The notes under the pieces are model-generated. The model was not told the DNA's origin. It searched no databases and worked only from the letters and a program-made list of their open reading frames with translations. From contig JAYPHU010000005.1 of the NCBI GenBank assembly GCA_038127535.1, forward strand, positions 1 through 64,000: DNA of 64,000 nucleotides. The letters run 5' to 3'. Position numbers and translations under genes: made by a program. Positions 17,332 to 25,503 of the stretch are shown here, in pieces; position 1 is the first letter of the stretch, and the number at the start of each line of letters is the position of its first letter. Source of the stretch: JAYPHU01 sp038127535. GTDB lineage: Bacteria; Pseudomonadota; Alphaproteobacteria; Rhodospirillales; UBA2165.

Positions 17332-19032
17332 GTGACAATCGTGTCCGAGACCACCACCGATAATGCCGATACGGCGGACGCCGCGCCCGGCGATTTCATC
17401 CGCGATATCATCCGTGATGACCTGGCGTCCGGGAGGCATGCCGGTGTGGTCACCCGGTTTCCGCCCGAGCCCAACGGCTATCTCCATATTGGTCATGCCA
17501 AATCCATCTGCCTGAACTTCGGCGCGGCAGCGGAGATCGGCGGGCGCTGCCATTTGCGGTTCGACGATACGAACCCGGCCAAGGAAGAGCAGGAATATAT
17601 CGACGCCATCCAGGAAGATGTGCGCTGGCTTGGCTTCGACTGGGGCGAGCATCTTCATTACGCCTCTGACTATTTCGATCAGCTCTATGCCTGGGCGGAA
17701 CATCTGATCGAGGCCGGCAAGGCCTATGTGGACGAACAGACGGCCGATGAAATCCGCGAAAGCCGGGGGACCCTGACCGGGTCGGGGACCAACAGCCCCC
17801 ATCGGGACCGCCCGGCGGAAGAAAGCCTGGATCTGTTCCGCCGCATGAAGGCCGGCGAGTTTGAGGACGGGGACAAGGTGCTGCGCGCCAAGATCGATAT
17901 GTCAGCGGGCAACATGAACCTGCGCGATCCGGTGATCTACCGCATCTTGCACGCCAGCCATCCCCGAACCGGCGAAGCCTGGTGCGTCTATCCCATGTAT
18001 GATTTTGCTCATGGTCAGTCGGACGCCATCGAGGAGATCACCCATTCCCTCTGCACCCTGGAGTTCGAGGACCACCGGCCTTTATACGAGTGGTTCATCG
18101 AGAACCTGCCGGTCCCCAGTCAACCCCGGCAGATCGAGTTCGCCCGGCTGAACATCACCCACACGGTGCTGTCGAAACGCCGGCTGATGAAGTTGGTGGC
18201 GGGAAACCACGTGGCGGGCTGGGATGATCCGCGCATGCCGACGTTGTCCGGGCTGCGGCGGCGGGGCTATCCGCCCGAGGCCATCGTCGATTTCTGTAGG
18301 CGCATCGGCATTAACAAGTCGTACAGCGTGGTGGAGATGGCGCTGCTCGACGCCTGTGTCCGCGAACATCTGAACAAACACACGCTCCGCCGGATGGCGG
18401 TGTTGAAGCCTCTGAAGGTGGTGATCGAGAATTATCCAGAGGGCGAGTCCGAATTGTTGGACGCGGTCAACAACCCGGAGGACGAAGGGGCGGGCAGCCG
18501 GCAGGTGCCATTCTCCAAGGAGTTTTATATCGAACAGGATGACTTCATGGAGGACCCACCCAAGAAGTTCTTCCGTCTGTCGCCGGGCCGGGAAGTGCGG
18601 CTGCGCTATGCTTATTTTGTGACCTGCACCGATGTGATCGAGGACGCCGCCGGCAACGTGACCGAGCTTCGCTGCATGTATGATCCTGAAACCAAAGGCG
18701 GCAACGCGCCCGATGGCCGCAAGGTCAAGGCGACGCTGCATTGGGTCTCCGCCGCCCACGCGGTGGATGCGCAAGTGCGGCTCTATGATCACCTGTTCAC
18801 GGCGGATGAGCCGGGTAAGGGCGGCGATTTCCTAGACGATCTCAACCCGGGGTCTCTAGAGGTGCTTTCAGGCTGCAAGCTGGAACCGGCTTTGGCCGAT
18901 GATACCGGTACGGTGCAGTTCGAACGGCTCGGCTATTTCTGTCCGGACAAAGAGAGTTCCCCGGATGCGCCGGTCTTCAACCGCACCATGACGCTCCGCG
19001 ACACCTGGGTGAAGGTGCAGAAGAAGGGGTAG
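17332..19032 (+). CDS. glnS: Glutaminyl-tRNA synthetase
   Basis: Charges tRNA-Gln directly with glutamine. The 566-aa protein has the class I signature RFPPEPNGYLHIGHAKS (HIGH) near residue 45, the KMSKS-equivalent TVLSKRRLMKL near 280, and the GlnRS-specific C-terminal beta-barrel domains from about 340 on. The catalytic core carries RFDDTNPAKEEQEYID and the YDFAHGQSDAIE segment, typical of GlnRS rather than GluRS. The start is GTG 17332 or GTG 17341; the sequence does not separate them. Many alphaproteobacteria use the GatCAB indirect route instead, so a direct GlnRS is a lineage marker worth noting. Confidence 0.94.
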   Translation: MTIVSETTTDNADTADAAPGDFIRDIIRDDLASGRHAGVVTRFPPEPNGYLHIGHAKSICLNFGAAAEIGGRCHLRFDDTNPAKEEQEYIDAIQEDVRWLGFDWGEHLHYASDYFDQLYAWAEHLIEAGKAYVDEQTADEIRESRGTLTGSGTNSPHRDRPAEESLDLFRRMKAGEFEDGDKVLRAKIDMSAGNMNLRDPVIYRILHASHPRTGEAWCVYPMYDFAHGQSDAIEEITHSLCTLEFEDHRPLYEWFIENLPVPSQPRQIEFARLNITHTVLSKRRLMKLVAGNHVAGWDDPRMPTLSGLRRRGYPPEAIVDFCRRIGINKSYSVVEMALLDACVREHLNKHTLRRMAVLKPLKVVIENYPEGESELLDAVNNPEDEGAGSRQVPFSKEFYIEQDDFMEDPPKKFFRLSPGREVRLRYAYFVTCTDVIEDAAGNVTELRCMYDPETKGGNAPDGRKVKATLHWVSAAHAVDAQVRLYDHLFTADEPGKGGDFLDDLNPGSLEVLSGCKLEPALADDTGTVQFERLGYFCPDKESSPDAPVFNRTMTLRDTWVKVQKKG

Positions 19033-19070
19033 TTTCCCCTCATCACCCCCCCTCCAGCACTTCGGGTCAC

Positions 19071-19143
19071 CTTTCCCCGTAAGGGGGGAAAGCGTATTAA
19101 ATGCAAATCCGCAGCACAATGCCCTTCCCTTTACGGGGGAGGG
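19071..19143. repeat. Pair of GC-rich hairpins after glnS
   Basis: ctttcccc/ggggaaag (19071-19092, loop of 6) and cccttccc paired with the G-rich run at 19135-19143. They resemble the gor hairpin at 15550 in composition and position, just after a stop codon. They may act as bidirectional terminators or be REP-like elements. Confidence 0.5.
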
Positions 19144-19194
19144 TGCGGAGTCCGGGGCGCCCGGACAACGCGGGAGCGGGTGGAGAGAGAATAA

Positions 19195-19274
19195 TTTACC
19201 ACTAAGAGCACATAGGACACGAAGGCGGATCAATCCAAGATGGCTTCGTGTCCTATGTGTCCTTCGTGGTTAAA
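19195..19274. repeat. Long hairpin, about 30-bp arms
   Basis: Left arm 19195-19224 and right arm 19244-19274 are inverted repeats of about 30 bases around a 19-base spacer. The core cataggacacgaag / cttcgtgtcctatg is a perfect match; a few mismatches lie near the outer ends. The unit is of the aaccacgaagg...ccttcgtggtt type. It lies between convergent glnS and mtnA, where it could end transcription from both sides. Confidence 0.75.
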
Positions 19275-19298
19275 TACCCCTCTCGCCCTTCCCAACTG

Positions 19299-19406
19299 CG
19301 TTATGCCCGAGTTGAAACCAGTGTCAACTGGGATCAAGGCTCGGGTAACCATGGCTGCCGCTGTTTGGATCCCCGAGAATTGGCTGTCGCCAACTCGGGG
19401 GCGACG
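19299..19406. repeat. 108-bp palindrome-ended intergenic repeat, copy B
   Basis: Same length and ends as copy A at 17130: cgttatgcccgagttga on the left and ccaactcgggggcgacg on the right. The inner sequence is similar (ccagtgtcaactgggatcaa) but diverged. It ends 19 bases from the mtnA stop. Confidence 0.8.
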
Positions 19407-19424
19407 CGGATAGAAAGAAGCAAC

Positions 19425-20534
19425 TTAACGCTTCATCTCAGGAAATAACCCGGTCAGGCCATCTTCGGACGCGTCACACACCCCGCGCTCGGTGATCAGC
19501 CCGGTGACCAGACGGCGGGGCGTCACGTCAAAAGCATAGTTGGCGGCGCGGCTGCCGTCGGGCGTTAGTTGCACATCGGCGACCGTGCCGTCGGCGGCGC
19601 GGCCGGTCATCACGGTGACTTCGGTCGAATCCCGCTCCTCAATCGGGATATCGCGGATGCCGTCGGTCACGGTCCAGTCGATGGTCGGCGACGGCAGGCC
19701 CACATAGAAGGGCACGTCATTATCGTGGGCGGCCAGCGCCTTCAGATACGTGCCGATCTTGTTGCAGACATCGCCGGTATAGGTCGTCCGGTCGGTGCCG
19801 GTGATGCACAAATCCACCTTCCCGTGCTGCATCAGATGCCCGCCCACATTGTCTACGATGACCGTGTGCTCGACCCCGTGCTGGCCCAGCTCCCAGGCGG
19901 TCAGGCTAGCGCCCTGGTTACGGGGGCGGGTTTCATCGGCCCAGACATGCACCGGAATGCCGGCGTCATGGGCCTTGTAGATGGGCGCGAGCGCGGTGCC
20001 CCAGTCCACGGTGGCGAGCCAGCCGGCGTTGCAGTGGGTCAGGATGTTGACCGTCTCCTTGCCGCCTTTTTTCTCAAATGCCACCTCGATGAGCGCCTTA
20101 CCGTGATCCCCGATGGAGGAGCAAATCTCCACATCCTCGTCGCAAATCTCCGCGGCCCGGCGATAGGCGGCCTCGACGCGACGGTCTTCGGGCAGTTGAT
20201 CCAAGATGGTCTTCAGATCATCCAGGGCCCAGCGCAGGTTAACCGCGGTCGGCCGGGTGGCGTACAAGTGGTCATAGGCCTTTTGGATATTGGCGTCGGA
20301 GGCGTCTTCGCGCATGGCCAAGGCCATCCCGTAGGCAGCCGTCGCGCCGATCAAGGGCGCGCCCCGGACCCACATGTCGCGGATCGCCACCTCCGCATCG
20401 TCCATGCTCTCCAGCCGTACGGTAACAAATTCATGGGGCAGCTTGGTCTGATCAATGATCTCTGCCGCGCCGACGCCGTTCTCGGCATCAGCCGCCAGCC
20501 AGATGGTGCGATAGGGGGTCCCCTTGACGTTCAT
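19425..20534 (-). CDS. mtnA: S-methyl-5-thioribose-1-phosphate isomerase
   Basis: Converts methylthioribose-1-phosphate to methylthioribulose-1-phosphate in methionine salvage. It is 369 aa. Features are RGAPLIGATAAYGMA near residue 55, the catalytic-Cys motif ILTHCNAGWLATVDWGTALA near 165 and the catalytic-Asp region CITGTDRTTYTGDVCNKIGTY near 245. The last region differs slightly from the common GADRI..NGDVANKIGT but keeps Asp. Its start is 6 bases after the mtnP stop, so the two form a salvage operon: MtnP makes the substrate used here. Confidence 0.93.
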   Translation of the reverse strand: MNVKGTPYRTIWLAADAENGVGAAEIIDQTKLPHEFVTVRLESMDDAEVAIRDMWVRGAPLIGATAAYGMALAMREDASDANIQKAYDHLYATRPTAVNLRWALDDLKTILDQLPEDRRVEAAYRRAAEICDEDVEICSSIGDHGKALIEVAFEKKGGKETVNILTHCNAGWLATVDWGTALAPIYKAHDAGIPVHVWADETRPRNQGASLTAWELGQHGVEHTVIVDNVGGHLMQHGKVDLCITGTDRTTYTGDVCNKIGTYLKALAAHDNDVPFYVGLPSPTIDWTVTDGIRDIPIEERDSTEVTVMTGRAADGTVADVQLTPDGSRAANYAFDVTPRRLVTGLITERGVCDASEDGLTGLFPEMKR

Positions 20535-20540
20535 GGGGCC

Positions 20541-21422
20541 TTACCCCAAGACCCTGCCGGCGACGGCGGAGAGCTTCTTGGCCATTTCCGGGTCGCGGGC
20601 GTCGGGTGCGGTGATCAGCGCGTTTTCCAACGCCGTGTGGCAGCCTTGGTGGCAGAGCTCGGTCCGGCCGGCCAGGCGCGGGGCCACGTCCTTGACCAGC
20701 GCTCGGCCATTGTCCGCATTGCCGAGCAGAATCTTGATAATGGCGTCCACGGTGACGTGGTCGTGGTCCGGATGCCAGCAGTCATAGTCGGTGACCATGG
20801 CGACGGTGGCGTAGCACATCTCCGCCTCCCGGGCGAGTTTGGCTTCCGGCATGTTGGTCATGCCGATCACGTCGCAGCCCCAGGCGCGGTAAAGCTCGCT
20901 CTCCGCCAATGTTGAAAACTGCGGGCCTTCCATGGCGAGATAGGTGCCGCCTCGCTGGGTCTTGATGCCGAGCGCCTTGCAGCCCTCTTCGATGGCGTCG
21001 CCAAGCCGCCCGCAGGTCGGATGGCCGAAGCCCACATGGGCCACCAGCCCGGTGCCGAAAAAGCTTTTCTGCCGGGCAAAGGTCCGGTCGATGAACTGAT
21101 CGGCGATGACGAAGGTGCCCGGCGCTAGCTCTTCCTTAAAAGAGCCGCAGGCGGACAGGGACAGAATTTCGGTCACGCCGGCCCGTTTCAAGGCATCGAT
21201 ATTGGCGCGAAAGTTCAATTCCGACGGCGGAATTTTGTGGCCGCGGCCGTGGCGGGGCAGGAACACCAGTTGCAGCCCATCCAACTCGCCGAACAGGAAC
21301 TCATCGGAGGTTTCGCCGAAGGGGCTCTCCATCCGTTCCCAGCGGGTGTTGTTGAGCCCGTCGATTTCATAGAGCCCGCTGCCGCCGATGATGCCGATGA
21401 CCGGCGTGGTGCTGTCCGCCAT
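20541..21422 (-). CDS. mtnP: S-methyl-5'-thioadenosine phosphorylase
   Basis: Splits methylthioadenosine with phosphate into adenine and methylthioribose-1-phosphate, the substrate of MtnA next door. The 293-aa protein has the family start IGIIGGSGLYEIDGL, the phosphate-binding FLPRHGRGHKIPPSELNFRANI, SACGSFKEELAPG, and the substrate motif MTNMPEAKLAREAEMCYATVA. It belongs to the PNP/UDP phosphorylase superfamily, in the trimeric MTAP branch. It lies first of the mtnP-mtnA pair and 23 bases downstream of the cyclophilin gene. Confidence 0.94.
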   Translation of the reverse strand: MADSTTPVIGIIGGSGLYEIDGLNNTRWERMESPFGETSDEFLFGELDGLQLVFLPRHGRGHKIPPSELNFRANIDALKRAGVTEILSLSACGSFKEELAPGTFVIADQFIDRTFARQKSFFGTGLVAHVGFGHPTCGRLGDAIEEGCKALGIKTQRGGTYLAMEGPQFSTLAESELYRAWGCDVIGMTNMPEAKLAREAEMCYATVAMVTDYDCWHPDHDHVTVDAIIKILLGNADNGRALVKDVAPRLAGRTELCHQGCHTALENALITAPDARDPEMAKKLSAVAGRVLG

Positions 21423-21445
21423 GTGTCTGCCCCCTGTTGGTAAAT

Positions 21446-22027
21446 CTAGTTGGACGAGATGGTCACTTTCTCGATCACCACCGGTTTCTGCGGCACATCG
21501 CTCGGGAACGGCCCGCCCGCGCCGGTTTCAACTCTGCCGATGCGCCCGACGATGTTCATGCCGTCGATGACCCGACCGAACGCCGTATAGCCCCAGCCTT
21601 GCTGGTTTTTGGCCGTGTGGTTGAGAAACTTGTTGTAGACCGTGTTGATAAAGAACTGAGCTGTCGCCGAATGGGGATCGCCAGTTCTGGCCATGGCGAT
21701 GGTGCCGCGCTCATTCGGCAGGCCGATATCAGCTTCGTTCTCGATGGGCCCGCGGGTTGGCTTCTTTTGATAGTCGGTGGTGAATCCGCCGCCCTGGATC
21801 ATGAACTTGTTGATCACCCGGTGGAAAATGGTGCCGTCGAAATGGCCGTCCCGGACGTACTGCAGAAAATTGGCGACGGTCTTCGGCGCTTTTTCCGGTT
21901 CCAACTGCACGGAGAAATCTCCCATGCTGGTTTTAAAGTGAACGATGGGTTTGCCGGCAGCCATGGCGTTTCCTGTAATGAGAAGTAGAGCGGATAGTGC
22001 AATTAAGGACCGGAGAACGGTCTTCAT
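21446..22027 (-). CDS. Secreted cyclophilin-type peptidyl-prolyl isomerase
   Basis: Catalyses cis-trans isomerisation of proline peptide bonds, here in the periplasm. The 193-aa protein starts with a signal peptide (MKTVLRSLIALSALLLITGN, then AMAAGKP). Cyclophilin motifs follow: FHRVINKFMIQGGGF with the catalytic Arg, MARTGDPHSATAQFFINTVYN and GYTAFGRVIDGMNIV. It resembles the PpiA type. Upstream is a strong terminator hairpin of the pet operon, so it has its own promoter; mtnP follows after 23 bases and may be co-transcribed. Confidence 0.93.
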   Translation of the reverse strand: MKTVLRSLIALSALLLITGNAMAAGKPIVHFKTSMGDFSVQLEPEKAPKTVANFLQYVRDGHFDGTIFHRVINKFMIQGGGFTTDYQKKPTRGPIENEADIGLPNERGTIAMARTGDPHSATAQFFINTVYNKFLNHTAKNQQGWGYTAFGRVIDGMNIVGRIGRVETGAGGPFPSDVPQKPVVIEKVTISSN

Positions 22028-22075
22028 CGGTTTCCTCCCGATTTTGGTTTACCTGTATAGACGCCCAAAAGACAA

Positions 22076-22111
22076 CGGGCGTTTGGAGGTATCAAACTAT
22101 CCAAACGCCCG
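22076..22111 (-). terminator. Strong hairpin after the cytochrome bc1 operon
   Basis: A perfect 12-bp stem (cgggcgtttgga / tccaaacgcccg) with a 12-base loop starts 30 bases beyond the petC stop. On the minus strand it is followed by ttgtctttt. It should end the petABC transcript before the cyclophilin gene. Confidence 0.75.
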
Positions 22112-22140
22112 CTGAAGGCAAGTGAATTTCTCGTAAGGAT

Positions 22141-22926
22141 TTATTGCAGATCAGCCCAAATCTTACGTTTCAAGGCATAGAGCATGCCGGTCAGAACGAT
22201 CAAGAACAACAAGACCTTGATGCCCATCCGTTTCCTGTCTTCCAGCTCCGGCTCCGCCGTCCAGATGAGGAACGCGGTCACGTCTTCCGCCATTTGGGAG
22301 ACGGTGGCCTTGGTGCCGTCCGCAAACTCAATGCCGTCTTCCGCCAGCGGCGACGCCATCGCCAACTGTGCGCCAGGGAAGTATTCGTTGTAGTTCATAC
22401 CGTCCTGCACCTTCACACCGGACGGTGCATTGGAATATCCGGCCAGCAGGGCATAGACATAATCCGCACCGCCATGCCGGGCCTTGACCATGAGGGTCAG
22501 GTCCGGGGGTAGGGCGCCGCCGTTGGCGGCACGGGCCGCGTTATCATTCGGAAACGGCATTTTGACCTTATCGAACGGTTTGGCCGCCCGCATGATGGGT
22601 TCGCCGTCCTTGTGGGTTTCCCCATCCTCGTTCGGACCGGCAGGCACTTCCGCACCGGCGGCGATCTGCTTCATTTCCGCATCGGAGAAGCCGATTTCCA
22701 CCAGGTTCCGGTAATAGATCTGGTTGATCGAATGGCATGCCGCGCAAACTTCGCTATAGACCTGCCAGCCGCGCTTTAACTGGGCCCGGTCAAACTTGCC
22801 AAACGGACCTTGGGTGGACCAGTTCCGCTTCGGCGGTTCCTTGCCCGCACCGGCGGCCAAGACATTGCTTACGCCGAAGGACACCAGAAGGGCGGCTGCG
22901 AGCGCTGTGATTAAAGTCTTTTTCAT
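22141..22926 (-). CDS. petC: Ubiquinol--cytochrome c reductase, cytochrome c1
   Basis: The c-type haem subunit of the bc1 complex, passing electrons from the Rieske protein to periplasmic cytochrome c. At 261 aa it has a signal peptide (MKKTLITALAAALLVSFGVS), the haem motif CAACHS near residue 68, a likely Met ligand in AMASPLAEDG near 185 and a C-terminal anchor (residues about 238-255, MGIKVLLFLIVLTGMLYAL). It is last in petA-petB-petC, 17 bases after petB, and is followed by a strong terminator. Confidence 0.95.
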   Translation of the reverse strand: MKKTLITALAAALLVSFGVSNVLAAGAGKEPPKRNWSTQGPFGKFDRAQLKRGWQVYSEVCAACHSINQIYYRNLVEIGFSDAEMKQIAAGAEVPAGPNEDGETHKDGEPIMRAAKPFDKVKMPFPNDNAARAANGGALPPDLTLMVKARHGGADYVYALLAGYSNAPSGVKVQDGMNYNEYFPGAQLAMASPLAEDGIEFADGTKATVSQMAEDVTAFLIWTAEPELEDRKRMGIKVLLFLIVLTGMLYALKRKIWADLQ

Positions 22927-22943
22927 CTCTAAGCCTCCTTTGC

Positions 22944-24200
22944 CTACGAGCCCGTCACGGACGCGCTGATGCTCTCAGGCACAGGTTTTGTTGTTTCCCG
23001 TCTGCTCACCCAGGGCACCAGGATCAGTAGATGGAAGAAATACCAGAATGTGGCGATCCGTCCGACGGTCAGCATGATGCCTTCCGCCGGTTGCGCGCCC
23101 ACATAGCCGAGAACGAAGCAGTCGGCCAGGAATATCCAGAACAGGAACATCGTGGTCGGCCGGTAATTGGCGCTGCGGACCTTGGAACCGTCCAGCCAGG
23201 GCAGGAAGCACAAAAGGATGATCGAAGCGAACATCAGGATAACGCCCGCGGTCTTGGCTTCGATCAGCACCGGCAGCCAGCCGTATACGTCGACAAAGTT
23301 GTCGGGGACGGCCCGCAGGATCGCGTAGAAGGGCAGGAAATACCATTCCGGGACGATGGCCGCCGGGGTCACCAGCGGATCGGCCTGGATGTAGTTCTCC
23401 GGTTCGCCGAAGAAATTCGGCGCGAAGAAGGTAAAGCCCAGATAGAAAATAAAGAACACGCCGAGACCGAACAGGTCCTTGATCGTGTAATAGGGATGGA
23501 ATGGGATGGTGTCCTTATCGCCCTGGATGTCCACGCCGGTCGGGTTGTTGGACTTGTGGGTGTGCAGCGCCCAGAGGTGCAGGAACACCAGTCCGAAAAT
23601 CACGAACGGCAACAGATAGTGCAGCGCGAAGAACCGGTTCAGGGTCGGGTTGTCGACCGAGAAGCCACCCCACAACCAGGTCACAATAGCGTCGCCGAAG
23701 AACGGCACCACCGAGAACAGATTGGTGATCACGGTCGCACCCCAAAAGCTCATCTGACCCCAGGGAAGAACGTAACCGACAAAGGCGGTGGCCATCATGG
23801 CCAGCAGGATCATCACGCCGATGATCCACAGCAATTCCCGCGGCGCCTTGTAGGAGCCGTAATACATTCCCCGGAAAATATGGATATAGACCAGAATAAA
23901 GAACATCGAAGCGCCGTTCATATGGGCATAGCGCAACAGCCAGCCGTAATTCACGTCGCGCATGATGCGCTCAACGCTGTCGAAGGCCATATCTACGTGG
24001 GCGGTGTAATTCATCGCCAGGAAGATGCCGGTGGCGATCATGATCACCAGGATAATTCCGTTCAGGGAACCAAAGTTCCACCAGTAGTTCAGGTTGCGCG
24101 GGGTCGGGTAATCGATCGCGCTGTGTTTCATCATGGTGAAGATCGGCAGACGATAGTCGATCCACTTCACCACGGGGTTTTTCCAAGCTGCGTCGCTCAT
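22944..24200 (-). CDS. petB: Ubiquinol--cytochrome c reductase, cytochrome b
   Basis: The two-haem membrane core of the bc1 complex, with the quinol-oxidation and quinone-reduction sites. It is 418 aa with eight expected membrane helices. The first haem-His motifs lie in RYAHMNGASMFFILVYIHIF, and the matching His pair in FALHYLLPFVIFGLVFLHLW. GYVLPWGQMSFWGATVITN and PEWYFLPFYAILR (the PEWY quinol-site loop) are present. It lies between petA (11 bases) and petC (17 bases). Intact, as expected for an essential respiratory gene. Confidence 0.97.
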   Translation of the reverse strand: MSDAAWKNPVVKWIDYRLPIFTMMKHSAIDYPTPRNLNYWWNFGSLNGIILVIMIATGIFLAMNYTAHVDMAFDSVERIMRDVNYGWLLRYAHMNGASMFFILVYIHIFRGMYYGSYKAPRELLWIIGVMILLAMMATAFVGYVLPWGQMSFWGATVITNLFSVVPFFGDAIVTWLWGGFSVDNPTLNRFFALHYLLPFVIFGLVFLHLWALHTHKSNNPTGVDIQGDKDTIPFHPYYTIKDLFGLGVFFIFYLGFTFFAPNFFGEPENYIQADPLVTPAAIVPEWYFLPFYAILRAVPDNFVDVYGWLPVLIEAKTAGVILMFASIILLCFLPWLDGSKVRSANYRPTTMFLFWIFLADCFVLGYVGAQPAEGIMLTVGRIATFWYFFHLLILVPWVSRRETTKPVPESISASVTGS

Positions 24201-24211
24201 AGTCTCGCCCC

Positions 24212-24763
24212 TTAGCCTATGCGAATTGTTGTGTCGGAGAGGAATGTATACGGCGGCACCGCAAGATTCTTCGGCGCTGGACCCTTACGGATGCGGCCCG
24301 AAGTATCGTAGTGCGACCCATGGCACGGGCAGAACCAGCCGTTAAACTCGCCTTTCGGCTCTCCGGACCTTTGTCCCTGGGGCAGGCAGCCCAGATGCGT
24401 GCAAATTCCGATCATCACCAGCCACGGGGCTTTCTGCACCCGGTCGGCATCGGTTTCGGGATCCTTCAGATCGGCAAGTTTGACGTCTTTGGCCGCGTCG
24501 ATCTCGGCGGCGGTGCGGTGCCGGATGTAGATCGGCTTGCCGCGCCAGACGGCGGTAATGGCTTGACCCTCTTCGATCGCCGAGAGGTTCAACTCCGTTG
24601 AGGCGAGCGCCAAAACATCCTTGGACGGGTTCATCGAGTCGATGAACGGCCAGGCGGCCAGAGCCGCGCCGACAGCGCCCACTGTTACGGTCGAGACCAG
24701 CAGGAAATCCCGCTTGGTTTCATCGTCCGCGTGCCCCTGATGGGTAGTTGCTGCGTCAGACAT
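24212..24763 (-). CDS. petA: Ubiquinol--cytochrome c reductase, Rieske iron-sulfur subunit
   Basis: Carries the 2Fe-2S cluster that takes the first electron from quinol. The 183-aa protein has one N-terminal helix preceded by TKRDFLLVSTVTVGAVG, a KR variant of the twin-arginine signal usual for Rieske proteins. The two cluster loops CTHLGC (near 127) and CPCHGS (near 149) supply two Cys and two His ligands and the Cys-Cys disulfide. GPAPKNLAVPPY closes the fold. First gene of petA-petB-petC; GAATAAGGC before ATG 24763 gives a weak ribosome site. Confidence 0.96.
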   Translation of the reverse strand: MSDAATTHQGHADDETKRDFLLVSTVTVGAVGAALAAWPFIDSMNPSKDVLALASTELNLSAIEEGQAITAVWRGKPIYIRHRTAAEIDAAKDVKLADLKDPETDADRVQKAPWLVMIGICTHLGCLPQGQRSGEPKGEFNGWFCPCHGSHYDTSGRIRKGPAPKNLAVPPYTFLSDTTIRIG

Positions 24764-25017
24764 GCCTTATTCCTCTTTTATCGTCCTAATCGTCGGCCAT
24801 GAGCCAGCCGGATACTGGTAGCAAACTAATTCAATTGTCGTAAATGGGGGAATGTCGAAGAATTGTTTCCGGTCAAATCACCGGCGTCTCTCCGGTTCTG
24901 ATCATCCCGTTCCCTCGCTGAGGATTTCTCCTGAATCTGTGTACTTGTAGGCGGCCAAGGTATAGTCCAGATTCTCGGGCTAGGAAAGTTAAAATCCACA
25001 AAAAAATAAAGGATTTC
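24764..25017. promoter_or_regulatory. Divergent intergenic region petA / trmL
   Basis: These 254 bases separate the divergent petABC and trmL-hemF units and hold no credible gene. Both promoters must lie here. AAAGGA just before ATG 25018 is the trmL ribosome site. I could not fix the -35/-10 boxes. Confidence 0.45.
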
Positions 25018-25479
25018 ATGGATATGCGGCCCCGCTTGGCCCTTTACCAGCCGGACATTCCGCAAAACACCGGGACCATCCTCCGCCTCGCCGCCTGTCT
25101 CGGCCTGGGCGTGGATGTGATCGAACCCTGCGGCTTTGTCTTCAGCGACCGCCGGATGAAGCGGGCCGGCATGGATTACGTGGATATGGTGGATTTGGTG
25201 CGCCACGCGTCCTGGGACGCCTTTTTGGCCGCGTCACAGGCGAATCGGCGGCTGGTGCTCTTGACCACCAAGGGATCGTCCGATTACACGGACTTTGCGT
25301 TTTCGCCCAAGGATACGCTGATTCTGGGCCGAGAAAGCGCCGGCGTGCCGGACGATGTGCACGAGGCGGTCCAGGCGCGCATCGTCATTCCCTTGGCCGA
25401 GGGCGCGCGCTCCCTTAATGTGGCCCTCGCCGCCGCCATGGTGACCGGCGAAGCCTTGAGACAAATCAAGGCGGATTAG
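25018..25479 (+). CDS. trmL: tRNA (cytidine/uridine(34)-2'-O)-methyltransferase
   Basis: Methylates the ribose at the wobble base of certain leucine tRNAs. It is a short SPOUT enzyme, 153 aa, consisting of little more than the knotted methyltransferase domain, as in TrmL. Key motifs are LALYQPDIPQNTGTILRLAACLG at the N-terminus (quoted in part), LILGRESAGVP in the SAM-binding knot and VIPLAEGARSLNVALAAAMV at the C-terminus. Met at 25024 is an alternative start. It lies 24 bases before hemF, forming the trmL-hemF unit opposite petABC. Confidence 0.93.
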   Translation: MDMRPRLALYQPDIPQNTGTILRLAACLGLGVDVIEPCGFVFSDRRMKRAGMDYVDMVDLVRHASWDAFLAASQANRRLVLLTTKGSSDYTDFAFSPKDTLILGRESAGVPDDVHEAVQARIVIPLAEGARSLNVALAAAMVTGEALRQIKAD

Positions 25480-25503
25480 GCCGAATTTGCGGAAAGTAGA
25501 TAT

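Noticed and set aside
24826..25206. Minus-strand open frame overlapping trmL
   Set aside because: It lies antisense to the well-supported trmL coding region and resembles no known protein; a shadow frame of GC-rich DNA.
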